Part shown: one piece after another, positions 40,261 to 50,360 of the stretch
How positions within the stretch are numbered: the first letter of the stretch is position 1
How the letters are laid out: each line of letters starts with the position of its first letter
Assembly: GCA_003427395.1 (NCBI GenBank)
Contig: BFEA01000238.1
Location: 203,950-257,180 of the forward strand
Direction: 5' to 3'
Length of the DNA stretch: 53,231 bases
Source: Chara braunii
Taxonomy: Eukaryota > Streptophyta > Charophyceae > Charales > Characeae
The notes under the pieces: generated by a model
The model's database searches: none
Told to the model about the DNA's origin: nothing
What the model saw: the letters and a program-made list of their open reading frames with translations, nothing else
Position numbers and translations under genes: made by a program

Positions 40261-40990
40261 AGGCCGAATTAATCCACAGTTTCTGATCTTCCGTGCCGCT
40301 CCTATACGACCGAGTTAGTTCGCACTTTGCGTCCCACAGTGTTGTAGGAGCTGTCGCCCTTTGTATCCAGAACTCCGAGTTAGTTCGCATTTTCTCGACA
40401 CCTAGTGGGATATGTTTTAGGTCTTCGTTTCCAAAATTCCGGATTAGACGTCTCTTTCCTTAAAGCAGGCTCTTCATTTCCAGAAGACAAGACTCCTCTT
40501 TCTTGAAAGTAGGCTCTTTCCTGTAAGTAGGGTCTTCATTTCCAGAACTGCGAGTGGTTGCCCTTCGTATCCAAAACTCTTAGTTAGTTCGCACTTTTTC
40601 GACATGCGTGTTGTACGTGTTTCAAGTCTTCATTTCGACAACTTAGAGTTAGTTTGCACTTTCTTCAAGATAAGCCGCGTCTTTCTGGCACGTGAGTTCC
40701 TTGTTTCCGGAACTGCGAGTTGAAATTGTTGTCTTTTCTCCATAATTGCGAGTTAGTTCGCACTTGTCGGTGACCATGCGGTACGTGTTGTAGAGGTCTT
40801 TATTTCCACAACTCCGAGTTAGTTCGCATTTTCACCAAGATAAGCCGCCTCTTTCTTCATCTACAGGATTGCGAGTTGTTTCGCACTCTGTCCCAAATGA
40901 GTTGTTATCTTTCCTCCCAACTCACTCCGCCACAGTAGTATTGTCTTCGTTCCCACAACTCCGAGTTAGTTTGCACTTTGCACTTGTACT
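40261..40990. repeat. irregular repeat of the GAGTTAGTTCGCACTTT dyad
   Basis: At least eight copies of (C/G)GAGTTAGTTCGCA(C/T)TTT-like sequence, usually preceded by CTTC(G/A)TTTCCA.AACT, at irregular spacings of about 50-150 bp. AAGATAAGCCGC occurs twice (about 40668 and 40839). No coding sequence. Confidence 0.75.
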
Positions 40991-41070
40991 CTTAGGAAAC
41001 CCTTGTGACTTTCTCCGGGTCAACCGGTTTAGTCAAGGCTCGGGCGTATTGGTCTCGAGTTGGGAGTAAA

Positions 41071-41810
41071 ATGGCATCCGCAAAGAACACATCAACAAGC
41101 GCTGGGCCGTTGCCCTTGGGGAGGGACGACCTCTTCAGCAATCTACTCCTTAGTATTTCCATACGAGGGATGCACAATGGTTTTTGGACTTCGTTGTTGA
41201 GGGGAGCCTTGTTGGGCCAGTTGTTTTCATGCGACCTGCTTGCTTTCCAGAAGTTGAGGGAGCAGCCGACGTTCATCCTCTCGGTACCATCGTTTCGTTC
41301 AGCAAACAGTCTGGAGGCTTGCTGAAGCTGCACACTATCATCTTCGACGACCACTGCAAACTGGCTTACAAAGGTGTTAAGGGTGCGATAGTGCCGATCT
41401 TGAGTTTCGCGGGGTACGGCTCGAACATGCTACTTTGCCGTCACTTCAAAGGGTTTTACGATGGCAAAAGCAGGCGTCTTCCACTGCCAATGAAATATCT
41501 CGATCTTGCGTTGAAGGTGCCGAAAGAGCGTCCGATTCTTCCGCGAGAATATGTTTTCCGGCTTCTCCCAGCCCATGAAGGGTCGTCCAGCTTGGCTCAA
41601 GAAACCCCTGTGACGACAGTGGGGCACGGGAGTGTGATTCACGACACTGAGGGTCAGGGCAAGGGGCACACGCGCAGCATTCAGACGCAGGTCGGCCCGG
41701 ATACTCCTGGGAACACGTCTGGCTTGCATTCTCCAGATGCAGGGACTCACAGGGTCGGTACTCCGAAAATCCTCAAGGTCGTCTGCCAGGGTGAGTCGTA
41801 TTCGTTTTGA
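41071..41810 (+). pseudogene. N-terminal region of the ParB/MTase/Ulp1 locus
   Basis: An ATG at 41071 opens MASAKNTSTSAGPLPLGRDD. A one-base shift near 41140-41165 enters the frame of DAQWFLDFVVEGSLVGP, PEVEGAADVHPLGTIVSF, LHTIIFDDHCKLAYKGV and LPMKYLDLALKVP, which runs to the TGA at about 41808. The middle looks like a compact globular domain followed by a Ser/Thr/Gly-rich linker. I do not recognise it. It lies upstream of the ParB-like part on the same strand, so I read it as the beginning of the same gene. Confidence 0.45.
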
Positions 41811-42290
41811 GATGAGGCAAGAAGAGAATCCGACAGTTTAGGGAAAGAGGTTGGAGGGAATGAGGTTCACGGGATGGGCGCTTTGCGCGACAGCTCTGGC
41901 GGGAGTCGACTTCTTCGGAGAAGATGCGCGAGCGACACAGAAGACGGTGCGAGAAGAGGTGGCGGAACAAACCCAGCGCATAAAAAGGATAAAAGGACAC
42001 TTGCAGCCGATGATTGACGGGGATGAAGGTGACGTCGAAGAACGTGCCTCGGTAAAGAGGACGCCAGGGATGCATGGCGCACAAGAACAAGGAGTCAAAA
42101 AGAGGTAGTCGAAGCAAGAGGGTGCAACAACAAGTAAGAAAGCGAAGAGGCCCGACGGTTTGATCATCTGCGAAGGACAAGCTATGGGTGAAGGAGATTC
42201 GGTTCGTCTAGGTATTGCCGCCGCGAGAGAACCTTCAGAGAAATCCAAAAGGAAACTGGCAGCTGAAGAAGGTGATGGCCAGAAGAAACC
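41811..42290 (+). other. hydrophilic linker-coding stretch, broken frames
   Basis: From 42160 a frame reads a Lys/Arg-rich segment (KSKRKLAAEEGDGQKKPWRR), typical of a nuclear-type basic linker, before shifting near 42300 into the ParB-like frame. 41811-42159 has only short Lys/Glu/Arg-rich pieces. Confidence 0.4.
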
Positions 42291-42930
42291 TTGGAGACGA
42301 GTGGTGGCGAAAGGGCGGTCGGTAGGCAGTACGACGAAGCGGCAGCGTTTTGGCTCGAATACGAGCAGAACGATAACGGTGAGATCGTGGAGAATGAGCT
42401 CCCCATTCAACTGCTCATCGACCCCAGGAAGGTCTGCGACATCCCGCCATGGAAAATATATTACAATCACCACAGTCTCACTCGCGATGGTATGGAGGAC
42501 ATCAAGGGTGCGATGCTAAGGCAGTTCCACGAGGAAAAGGGGAAGATCTGGACGAAAAACCCTTTGGTTCTGGCACCCATCTATAAGTCGGTGACGCATA
42601 AGCCGGAGAGAGCTGAGAGGGTTCACAAGGATGTCTTCAAGCCAAAGGACAAGGACAAGTACTTCTATTAGCCCGTCAACAGACAACACATCGTGGCTGC
42701 TGTGAAGGAGTTGGCCAATGAGCCAATATTCGAATTGTGGAAGATGCACTCGTGGCCGGCGAGAGTCGTATGGTTCTTCGACAAAGAGTTTGGGGGGGTA
42801 TTTACAGGTCAGTCTCACGGAGAACACAAAACACAAGATGTCTAAGCAGCGTACGCAGAAGGCCGCTTTCGAGGACATGCGGGAGGCATGGGAGAATCAA
42901 GGAAGGCCGGTGGCAATTCAAGGAACCCTT
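42291..42930 (+). pseudogene. ParB-like domain
   Basis: Frame 42291-42671 carries NELPIQLLIDPRKVCDIPPW, HHSLTRDGMEDIKGAM and NPLVLAPIY. After a TAG at 42669 it continues PVNRQHIVAAVKEL, WPARVVWFFDKEFG, then shifts at the G7 run near 42790 to GYLQVSLTENTKHKMSKQR and AWENQGRP. The order (IDPxxVxDIPPW ... PxVLxPI ... NGQHxVAA) resembles ParB/sulfiredoxin-type N-terminal domains, in which the xGxHR-like loop binds nucleotide; here it is NRQHIVAA. I recall many Chara predicted proteins with a similar ParB-like arrangement. It may have bound DNA or CTP. At least one stop and two frameshifts make it a pseudogene. Confidence 0.5.
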
Positions 42931-44750
42931 TTGGTAAGGAGACCGAAAAACAAGCATTTTTCGACTTCCAAAAGCTGCTTTTGGGAAAGAGTCTTAACGA
43001 CGCTCACTGGACTATGGCACCTAAAGCGACAACGCTCGCCGACAAGGACCACGTCGCTCCCATTGGCAATGCATTGAGGCAATGGATGCCGCTCGTGACG
43101 GCCGGGGATGAGGTTTTCCGCAAAGGCATGAAGTTCTACGACAAATGGGCCGAGGGAATTTTATTGGTCAGAGACGGGAAGACGCCCTTGTCGAAGTCGG
43201 GCAAATACATGCCAGACAAATCTCCGGGTCTTCAAGCGATTCCAGAAATGGGTGCGAAAGGGGCGGCTGGTGAAACGAAGATGGGGTGGCTGGTCCGGGT
43301 CCCACCGCCTCCGACCAAAAAGAAAACGCAATTGGACGACAATTTTTTCGTCGTCGTGAAGGAGCCAGGCATGTTCTGTTTGCAGTCTCTCGCTAACATG
43401 CCGGATGCTGAAAAACTGTCGATCCTCAACGAGATTCTCCCGCTGAGGGGAGTGTTCGTGCAATCGGCGGGCGGGTATCTAAAACGTCAGCATAAGCCCG
43501 GAATTAAAGACATGGTCGCGACGAGGAAAGTGGACCGCATGATGCTCCGCATGTTTCACTACATCTTGTTCCTCGAAGACGAGGAGGACGCAGAGGTTTG
43601 GCGGTATGGGAGCCAGTTTTTTCGGACCGAGGAACAACTTCTGGTGGAGTTCGCGCCGTGGGGCTTCACGAATCAGGTGTGGGTCGAACTGCGGAAGCAT
43701 TTCCAAGGCGCGGTGGAGTATGTGAACACTTGCAAACGTTGTCTTCCGTACGAGGAGTCCCTCGACGAAACGAAGAAAATGTACGATGATGAGAGGTTCC
43801 CTAAATCTTTCGAGAAGTTCGTCCGCTCCATCTTGCGACGGACGGAGGAAGAGGTGCAAGACACGATCAGGGTCAGCGGGGATGTGAGACACATCAAATG
43901 GCACAAGATCAATCGGGTGACCAGACTTATTCCTTTCAGTTGTCCAGCTTCCCAGGCTCACACTCGTCTCAGTGAGATCCACGAGAGTGTGCGACATTAC
44001 GTGTGCAACTTGTACGTCCTCGATTTGTGTGATCCCACACTCCTCTCAAATTGGCAAGAAGACAATTTTGCCTCCTTGCAAGGCGTTCTCCAAACCCTAT
44101 CGCCAAGGCACTGGGCACTTGTCGTCTTCTTCCCCTCTCGTTGGGAGCTCAGTTTCTTGAAAAACATTGCCAAACTTAGCGTTCATCACGTCAGGACATG
44201 GAAGTGGGTGCGCCATGCGCAAAGAAAGTCCACTGTTCGAGAAGGCAATATGCTGGTCGAGGAGTATGATCGTCTGTATATGGTTTTCAATGGCGACAAC
44301 TTGGCAGACAACACGGTTGCAGTCTTCCCGGCCAGTAGTCCATCGAAGCCTCCCCGTGCCAATGCTCCAAGTCCGGCCAAACCCGCGACGGCGGCCCGCT
44401 CGAAAGTTGCCTGCTCATCCGACCCGTCAGGACAGGCTGTGGCCTGTTTCGACGTGGCAGACGAGGACGAGTCCCCTCGTAGCCAGTGGGAGGACGGCGG
44501 TGTGACAAGTGTTCGAGGAGCTACTTACGGGGACAGGGAGCGCAACCCAGCTCATCTAATTGGTCTGCTGGATAACTTTTGCAGAGTTGGGCAAACTGTT
44601 TTTTTCTTCGGGAAGGCGCACGCGTCTGTCGTGTGGGAGCTCCTCCGCAGTGGTCGGAATGTCGTTGCGTTAGAGGACGAGGCGAAGATGATCGATTACC
44701 TTTGCGAGTTCGTGAAGACACGAGTATTGGAAATGGGATCCCAAACGTGA
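42888..44750 (+). CDS. methyltransferase-like domain protein (permuted order), C-terminal part of the ParB-like gene
   Basis: This is the longest intact frame in the window, 620 codons. Residues from about 13 (NPFGKETEKQAFFDFQK) continue the ParB-like domain after a shift near 42930. A helical middle follows. Residues 376-390 (YVLDLCDPTLLSNWQ) and 401-425 (LSPRHWALVVFFPSRW) sit where amino-methyltransferases have the DPPY motif and following strand. A Pro/Ala linker (480-510) leads to 551-596: NPAHLIGLLDNFCRVGQ, VFFFGKAHASVVWELLRSG, RNVVALE, resembling the C-terminal SAM-binding block of permuted (beta-order) N4/N6 methyltransferases. Catalytic DPPY and the FxGxG loop are not intact, so activity is doubtful. 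The frame continues past TGA 44748-44750 into the repeat tail. Confidence 0.5.
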   Translation: MGESRKAGGNSRNPFGKETEKQAFFDFQKLLLGKSLNDAHWTMAPKATTLADKDHVAPIGNALRQWMPLVTAGDEVFRKGMKFYDKWAEGILLVRDGKTPLSKSGKYMPDKSPGLQAIPEMGAKGAAGETKMGWLVRVPPPPTKKKTQLDDNFFVVVKEPGMFCLQSLANMPDAEKLSILNEILPLRGVFVQSAGGYLKRQHKPGIKDMVATRKVDRMMLRMFHYILFLEDEEDAEVWRYGSQFFRTEEQLLVEFAPWGFTNQVWVELRKHFQGAVEYVNTCKRCLPYEESLDETKKMYDDERFPKSFEKFVRSILRRTEEEVQDTIRVSGDVRHIKWHKINRVTRLIPFSCPASQAHTRLSEIHESVRHYVCNLYVLDLCDPTLLSNWQEDNFASLQGVLQTLSPRHWALVVFFPSRWELSFLKNIAKLSVHHVRTWKWVRHAQRKSTVREGNMLVEEYDRLYMVFNGDNLADNTVAVFPASSPSKPPRANAPSPAKPATAARSKVACSSDPSGQAVACFDVADEDESPRSQWEDGGVTSVRGATYGDRERNPAHLIGLLDNFCRVGQTVFFFGKAHASVVWELLRSGRNVVALEDEAKMIDYLCEFVKTRVLEMGSQT

Positions 44751-44756
44751 TATGTA

Positions 44757-45703
44757 TTGGAAATTGTCGGAGAAGAAAAATTTCGACGTGATTCGCACTT
44801 GCCTGCGAGGGCTTTGTTTCAAGACGCAGGCGAGCGCAAAGTGCTGGAGGGGCCCGCTGCAGGGGTGTTGGAGACCAGGCCTAGCGAGTATGAACGTTAT
44901 GCTTCGGAGGGTGCATCCATCGATTTTCAGAGCAAGAGTGCAGCGGATCCGGGGGAAGAGGAGCTGTCACAGGGCGCACATGTTGTGCACCGGGAAGAGG
45001 AGACTCAACACTGGCCGCCTAGCAGAGTGCTGGATGATCTCGACGCAGGAGTGTTTAAGACCGGGGCTAGCGGGCATCTACCTCATCCTTCGGAGCGTGC
45101 GTCCGTCGACTTGGAGAGCAAGAGTACACCACCTTCGGGGGAAGGGGAGCTCTCACAGGAAGCGCATGCTGTGCAGCGAGAAGAGGAAACTCAACATTGG
45201 CCGCCTAACGAAGTGCGGGAGGGGCTCGATGCAGGAGCGTTTGAAACCAATGCTAGCGAGCATCAGTGTCATGCTTCGGAGGGCACGTCCGTCGATGTTG
45301 AGAGCAAGAGTGCAGCAGCTTTGGGGGAAGAGGACCTCTAACAGGAAGCGCATCCTCTGCTGCGGGATGTTGGGTCGGGCGGAGGTGAAAACCACTGTGA
45401 AGGGAGTCGAGATTCCAACACGCGAGACGAGGCCGCCCTGGGTCTTATGAAGTGCGAGTAGATTCGCAATTGTCTGTGAGGACTTTGTTTCATAACGTTG
45501 AGGACATTCCTTGCCGCAGTACGCAGCACGCTTGTCCTGTTCAAGACGACACCTTGCTCCTGCACCTCTTCGAAGAGGGTGGACGTTTACAGCGTGCGGC
45601 GGCGTCTGTTCAGGGGCCCGCTGTAGGAGTGTTGGAGACAAAGGCTAGCGAGTGCGAAGGTCACGCTTTGGAGGAGACGCATAGTGTGGAGCGGGATGAA
45701 TAA
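44757..45703 (+). pseudogene. repeat tail with 62-residue units
   Basis: This is in the same frame as the methyltransferase-like ORF, separated by one TGA. It encodes near-tandem 62-residue (186 bp) units starting at 44862, 45048 and 45234: G(V/A)(L/F)(E/K)T, a (S/T)(V/I)D(F/L/V)(Q/E)SKS block, REEETQHWPP. A fourth partial unit (GPAVGVLETKASE) lies near 45615-45700 in a shifted frame after TAA 45339-45341. A duplicated GATTCGCA-type dyad with CTG(C/T)GAGG(G/A)CTTTGTTTC marks 44783 and 45460. Strongly acidic and probably disordered. Confidence 0.55.
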
Positions 45704-46336
45704 CTTCTCCAAGGCTCGTCGGGAAATGCCATCAACATCGGGGACACTGATTTGGTTTTGCACAGGGGGTCGCCACTTACGGCGCAAGACGGTGACGTTA
45801 AGGGAGGTCATGGGATGTTTGTGGAAGGCAAAGACCGTGGGCGGGAAGGACGTGCATGGACGCTTGGGGAAGCTCGTCTTCGTGGCGATGAGGAGCGCGA
45901 AGAAGAACCCGTGGTGGAAACTCGGCTTCATGACGATGAGAAAAGCGAAGAACCCGTGGGGGAAGCTAAGCTTTTTGGTGGTGAGGTGTCGGCTCGGCTT
46001 CATGACGATGAGGCAAGCGAAGAAACCGTAGGGGAAGCTCAACTTTATGCTGGTGAGGTGTCGGTTGGGCTTCATGCCAGTGAGGTGTCGGCTCGTCAGA
46101 TGGGTTCAAAGCAAACAGATCATGATTCTCAGTCCACCAGCTGTGATGACGAGCAAGGTGATCGAGCATCTGCCCTCAGTTCCGGTCGGGAAATGGTGCT
46201 TCCTGAAGCCACGGAGTTGGTTAGCGACTCAGCTGCCATCGAGCTGGTTAGCGACTCAACAGTGGTCGAGATGCAGAACATCGAATCCTCCACGGACGTC
46301 GGCACAGTGGCGCGACAGGAGGCCGGTTGCCCTTAG
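45704..46336 (+). pseudogene. second acidic repeat segment
   Basis: The frame of 45452-45703 continues through TAA 45701-45703. It encodes short repeats of the type (E/D)EPV(V/G)E(T/A)(R/K)L, ARLHDDEASEE and GEVSxxLH, then two ELVSDS(A/T) units, ending at TAG 46334-46336. It is acidic and low complexity. The same frame reappears at 46457, so this is plausibly a linker to the Ulp1 region. Confidence 0.45.
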
Positions 46337-46456
46337 CGGACTCCCGAGCACGGTACGATTTGTGAACAGTAGCACTCGCGCATCTGTCCATGTTCAGCTG
46401 TGTGGTCATCCACATTAAATTGATGGGCTCATCCACCACTTCTGAAACAAAAGCTT

Positions 46457-46858
46457 GTGGGTTATGGGTTGTTTTCTATGTTCTACAAGTGTGAGGTTGT
46501 CAATGTCCCTGCCCATGAAGCCTTCGCAAGCCATGCGCGAAAATTCTTTTTTTCAGGAAGGTCATTGGTCGTTTCACCGAAGAAGTCCTCGTCAACTGTA
46601 GGGTTGCTTAAAAAGGTCCAAATGCCTCGCCTTTCCGGGAGAGTTGTCAGGGTTCTGAAGGCTTGTAGAATAGATAAGGAGGAAGCTTTGCGGAAACATG
46701 TGGCTGCGTCTATCGAAAGCATTATTGCTTTGTCTTATGGGTTTGATGACGACGCCAGACGGGGTACCATCAAAAACCCGTATCCTAAGTACATCGCCAA
46801 AGACACATTCAGCAGTCGGGGTTATAAATTTTATAGAAAAAGGGCACACAGTTCTTGA
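46457..46858 (+). pseudogene. pre-Ulp1 segment
   Basis: 133 codons in the same frame as the acidic segment, separated by two or three stops. It includes CEVVNVPAHEAFASHARKFF, VSPKKSSSTVGLLKKVQMP, LRKHVAASIESIIALSYGF and NPYPKYIAKDTF. No domain recognised. It probably belongs N-terminal to the protease domain that follows in another frame. Confidence 0.4.
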
Positions 46859-47022
46859 CCAGTTCGCGCCGGTGGTTTTGGCGGCTCCTCACACTTGTTC
46901 TTGGGTGTTTGTGCAGCTGCGGCTACACCATCTTTTCGCATGTCGTTGCCTACTGAGGAGCTTAGCGGTGCAGACTTGAGAATGTTGCGTATTACTGTGG
47001 GGATTTCAGCAACGGCCACGAG

Positions 47023-47662
47023 GTGGTTTCCTCAATTCGCAAAGAGACCAGTTCTATTGTGTTGAGCAGAAAAAATCTTCAGACTCTTGTTCAGGGGGGG
47101 TGGCTTTGCGAAGAGGTGGTGGAGTCCTACTTGGCCTTGGTTGGCAATACTACGTTGCCGGGGTGTCCCTCTGTTTATATTTTCAGTCCATTTTTCTATA
47201 TGACGCTCGTCGATGAGGGATGTCAACATGATAGGGTTGCGAGATGGACGAAAGATGTGAAAATTTTTGCGTACGATATGCTAATCATTCCTGTTCATAA
47301 AGATCGAGTGTACTGGTAACTGGATCCTATTATGCGTTCGCGAAGGAGGGCTGCAGTACGATGACTCCCTCCTGCAAGACGATGACGGTTTTTCTTCCGG
47401 TGTGCTTGCGAACTTCACGAAATACCTTTGTGACGCAGCAGTTCGTCAATTTGGTCGACACACGAAACTGGATTTGCCGGAGCCAAAGGTGGTTGTTCAT
47501 GGTGTCCCTCAACAATCGGACGGGTCGAGCTACGGTGTTTTTATGCTCGTCGTCGCTTCCTTCCTGGCACGAGGTCATTCACCTCCATTTCCGATAGGCC
47601 AAAGCGACATTCCGAACATCAGGCTGACGATGGCGGTGAACATAATCCAGGGCTCAGAATAA
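47023..47662 (+). pseudogene. Ulp1/SENP-type (C48) cysteine protease domain, catalytic Cys lost
   Basis: Frame 47023-47319 has LSRKNLQTLVQGGWLCEEVV, matching the Ulp1 opening (dL.tL...WL.D.vi), then SPFF and MLIIPVHKDRVYW with the expected catalytic His. A shift near 47318 leads to NWILLCVREGG and YDDSL, the DS region, then EPKVVVHGVPQQSDGSSYGVF. Here the PQQ carries the oxyanion Gln, and Tyr (codon TAC 47531-47533) sits where the DCG motif has Cys; TGC-to-TAC is one G-to-A change. The family cleaves SUMO-like conjugates and also occurs inside some plant transposons. This copy should be inactive. Confidence 0.7.
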
Positions 47663-48350
47663 TATCCCTATTTTAAAAATTTGCAACGTTTTTTATTCGC
47701 AAGGCCATAAACAAAAGTGCGAATTTATTCCCACTTAGTCTAGCAGTCGGCTGGCTTGAGCTGTGGTGTTTTTTTGATGAGGCAGAGGATTGCAGAGGAC
47801 GGGTCTATCAACTGCACACTTAGATGTCGACGTGAATATCCCAGCCTCATGCTGCGGTATTTTTTTAGGGTTCTTCATTTCGACGAACCTTGCAACTTTA
47901 GACGTAGGACTTTCTTTGACTTTCTTGGTTTTTTAGTTTTTCCGATGCAAATGGCGTGGCCTCGTGCACCCTGTTTGTTAGGACCCCGCCAGCGCCGTGT
48001 TGCCTTCGTTTGTTTTCAGGTTATTCTCATTCCTTGCCGCCCAACATCAGTTAGAGGGTTGCAGCGGACGCTTAGGTGAAGTAGACATTAGATATCGATA
48101 TGAATATCCTAGCCACGTGATGTAGTATCTTTTAAGTAGACACTTAGATATCGGATGTGAATATCCTACCTTCGTGCTGCCTTTGTTTGTTTTTGGGTTA
48201 TTCTCCTTATTTCCTGTACGACCGCGGCAGCGTCGTGCTGCCTTTATTCGTTTCCAGGTTGTGCTCCTGTGTTTGTAGCCCGTCAGGGTTGCGTTTTCTC
48301 CCCTGAGACATTTCAACGTCAATCAAAATTTCAACGCCGGTGGTCGTCGG
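47663..48350. repeat. degenerate tandem repeats with a TAGATATCG..TGAATATCC motif
   Basis: Three units of ACTTAGAT(G/A)TCG..(A/G)TGAATATCC near 47819, 48086 and 48139. Three units of GTGCTGCCTT(T/C)(G/A)TT(T/C)GTTT also occur at 47997-48260. AGTGCGAATTTATTCCCACT at 47715-47734 is another dyad copy. Confidence 0.6.
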
Positions 48351-48663
48351 GAGGGTGGGCATTTTGAGTTTTTGGGGCCTTGCAAGGGTCAGGACCACGT
48401 AGGACCGGTAGCTGCGCGGAGGAGGCTGATGGGGCTGCCGTCCCTAAGCCTTTTCGAAATTGAAACGGTGCGGGTGCACTTTTCTCGAATACCACAGTTT
48501 CCTCGAATAGCAAATGTACAGGTTGTATTCGAATACAACCTGTACCCTTTCTATTTAGATTTCGAAAAGAAAAAACTCTTGTATTCCGATAAAATAACTT
48601 TTTCTTTTTGTTGGAGGTCAGCGCCTGCCCTCTTGCTCCCCGCCACTAACATGCTGCATGCTG

Positions 48664-48666
<3 letters not shown>

Positions 48667-48725
<59 letters not shown>

Positions 48726-48764
48726 ACACACACACACACACGCAAGCACACGCACACTCACACA

Positions 48765-48810
<46 letters not shown>

Positions 48811-48840
48811 GATACACACACTCACATACACACGCATATA
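48667..48840. repeat. (CT)n-(CA)n-(CT)n-(CA)n compound microsatellite
   Basis: CT run 48667-48694, CA-rich run to 48767, CT run 48767-48795, CA-rich run to about 48840. All ORFs across it are compositional. Confidence 0.97.
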
Positions 48841-49024
48841 CATTCTCATGTCTATTGATGGGGAGCGCCACCTGCTGGAAACTAGGTCCAACGTCTCATG
48901 AACATCGTGAATAAAGCACCAACCGACACCACACACACGCACACTCTTCGGGTTGTGTATAGCGAACATGACAAAACATACATATAGCATAATCAATACC
49001 TTACCCTTCCCAAACCACACAAAC

Positions 49025-49080
49025 AAACGAACTACGGGCTGCGCACCCGTGCCCTCACGGTAAGTCAATTACTCATGGGA
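49025..49080 (-). repeat. inverted partner of a short GTGCGCAGCCCG sequence, possible retroposon head
   Basis: Read on the minus strand from 49070: TTGACTTACCGTGAGGGCAC then GGGTGCGCAGCCCGTAGTT. The same string with few changes is at 51633-51680 on the plus strand. On the minus strand this copy is followed by about 230 bp and then the TG/GA microsatellite. Confidence 0.6.
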
Positions 49081-49144
49081 AATCTTTGTCCCCTTGTGGA
49101 CATTGTTTATACTCATGCTCGTAGGACTAGATACTCTGCTTCAT

Positions 49145-49290
49145 TTAGAAGATGTTGGTGAAAGACATCAGTACTGTCTCTTTGGTCGCAAAATTGTTTC
49201 GTGCTTATCTCAGAGTTCATTTACCAAGACGTTGGTGAAAAATATCAAAGATTACTTCTTGGTCGCTATATTGTTTCGTGCTTGTCTCTT
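49145..49290. repeat. two-copy tandem repeat, 76 bp unit
   Basis: Copies start at 49145 and 49221 and share GA(T/C)GTTGGTGAAA, TTGGTCGC, and ATTGTTTCGTGCTT. Confidence 0.85.
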
Positions 49291-49428
49291 TCTTACACGA
49301 GACTTTACGGTCTGAAACCCCCCCTCCCCCCGCCCCCCAACCCCCACCCCCCCTCTCCGCGTACCACCCCATTTTTTCGGTCCACCCACTCTGCGGTGCC
49401 CTCCTCCCCGCAACCACCCTCCTTCTTG

Positions 49429-49667
49429 TCTCCAGTGAATGCTGACTGTTGCTTCCATGTGACAATTGCGAACTTATTCGTAATTTGAAAATCAATTATC
49501 GCCAGAATATATGTGTGTTTGACTTTGTTTTATGGACTCCACAAAATTTAGTGGTACAGTAAATGATCACCGATTTTGTTATCGCTAGAATTCATGTCGT
49601 AGTCTCCACTGAATGCTGACTGTTGCTTCCGTATGACAAATGCGAACATATTCGTAATTTAGAAGCC
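49429..49667. repeat. two repeats about 173 bp apart with the GCGAAC(T/A)TATTCGTAATTT dyad
   Basis: GAATGCTGACTGTTGCTTCC appears in both, each followed by a GACAA(T/A)TGCGAAC(T/A)TATTCGTAATTT-type dyad. A C-rich stretch at 49318-49350 precedes the first copy. Confidence 0.8.
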
Positions 49668-49799
49668 ATACATTTGTGATAAGACCGTTCATATCTACAA
49701 ATTTTCAAGAATGATTACCTTCTGTGTTGTCACCAGAAATTTGTTCACAGCTGCGAGTTCACCAGAAATGATCATTAACTGTGTTATCGCCATAATGTA

Positions 49800-50062
49800 T
49801 GTGTGCTTGACCCCTGTGCTTCGACTTTGTTTGTCGCTCAAGGATCGATATGCGGCATTCGGCAAAATGGATGATTGCCCAAAATTGTTACCTTCTGAAT
49901 TGTCACCGGAAGACTAATCATTTATGCAAGTTCGCAAAAAATGATATTTTGTCGAAATGATTACCTTCTGTCTTATCGAAAAAAATGGATGCATCGTGAA
50001 AAACATCGTCATTTGTGTCATGTCTTGCCAATACTGAAATTGGCTCCTCCATCTTTGCTGGC
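49800..50062. repeat. diverged partial copy of the large 3'-end tandem unit
   Basis: CCCCTG(T/C)GCTT, TTGTCGCTCAA and CCATCTTTGCTGGCA match the end of the unit at 51200-51360 in the same order, but with much divergence. Confidence 0.5.
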
Positions 50063-50360
50063 ATTCATTTCTACCCCGCTTAAACCACCACTCCGTCCGA
50101 CGTCAAGAAAACAGTAGCACAGGTTCATTAGGGCTGCCCGTGGTACAGACTGGAGCACCGCTAGTAGGGCAGGATTAAAAATATGTCATATCGTGTCCAC
50201 GATTTACTTCGTGGTCTGAATGATTTTCATATATTTTTTTTAAATTTCAATGAAAAGATTACGAGCAAATCTAATGACCCTCAAATTTTGGGGGTGTGTG
50301 ACGCAGTCTTCGGAGCGAGAAAAACTGCAGAAGTTGTACAACTTTCTCGGTTGGCCCGCA

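Noticed and set aside
36095-40990. CRISPR-like array
   Set aside because: Repeats are degenerate with irregular spacing, the context is eukaryotic, and no cas-like gene is present.
48551-49068. Several ORFs over the CT/CA microsatellites
   Set aside because: Their composition is entirely explained by dinucleotide repeats.
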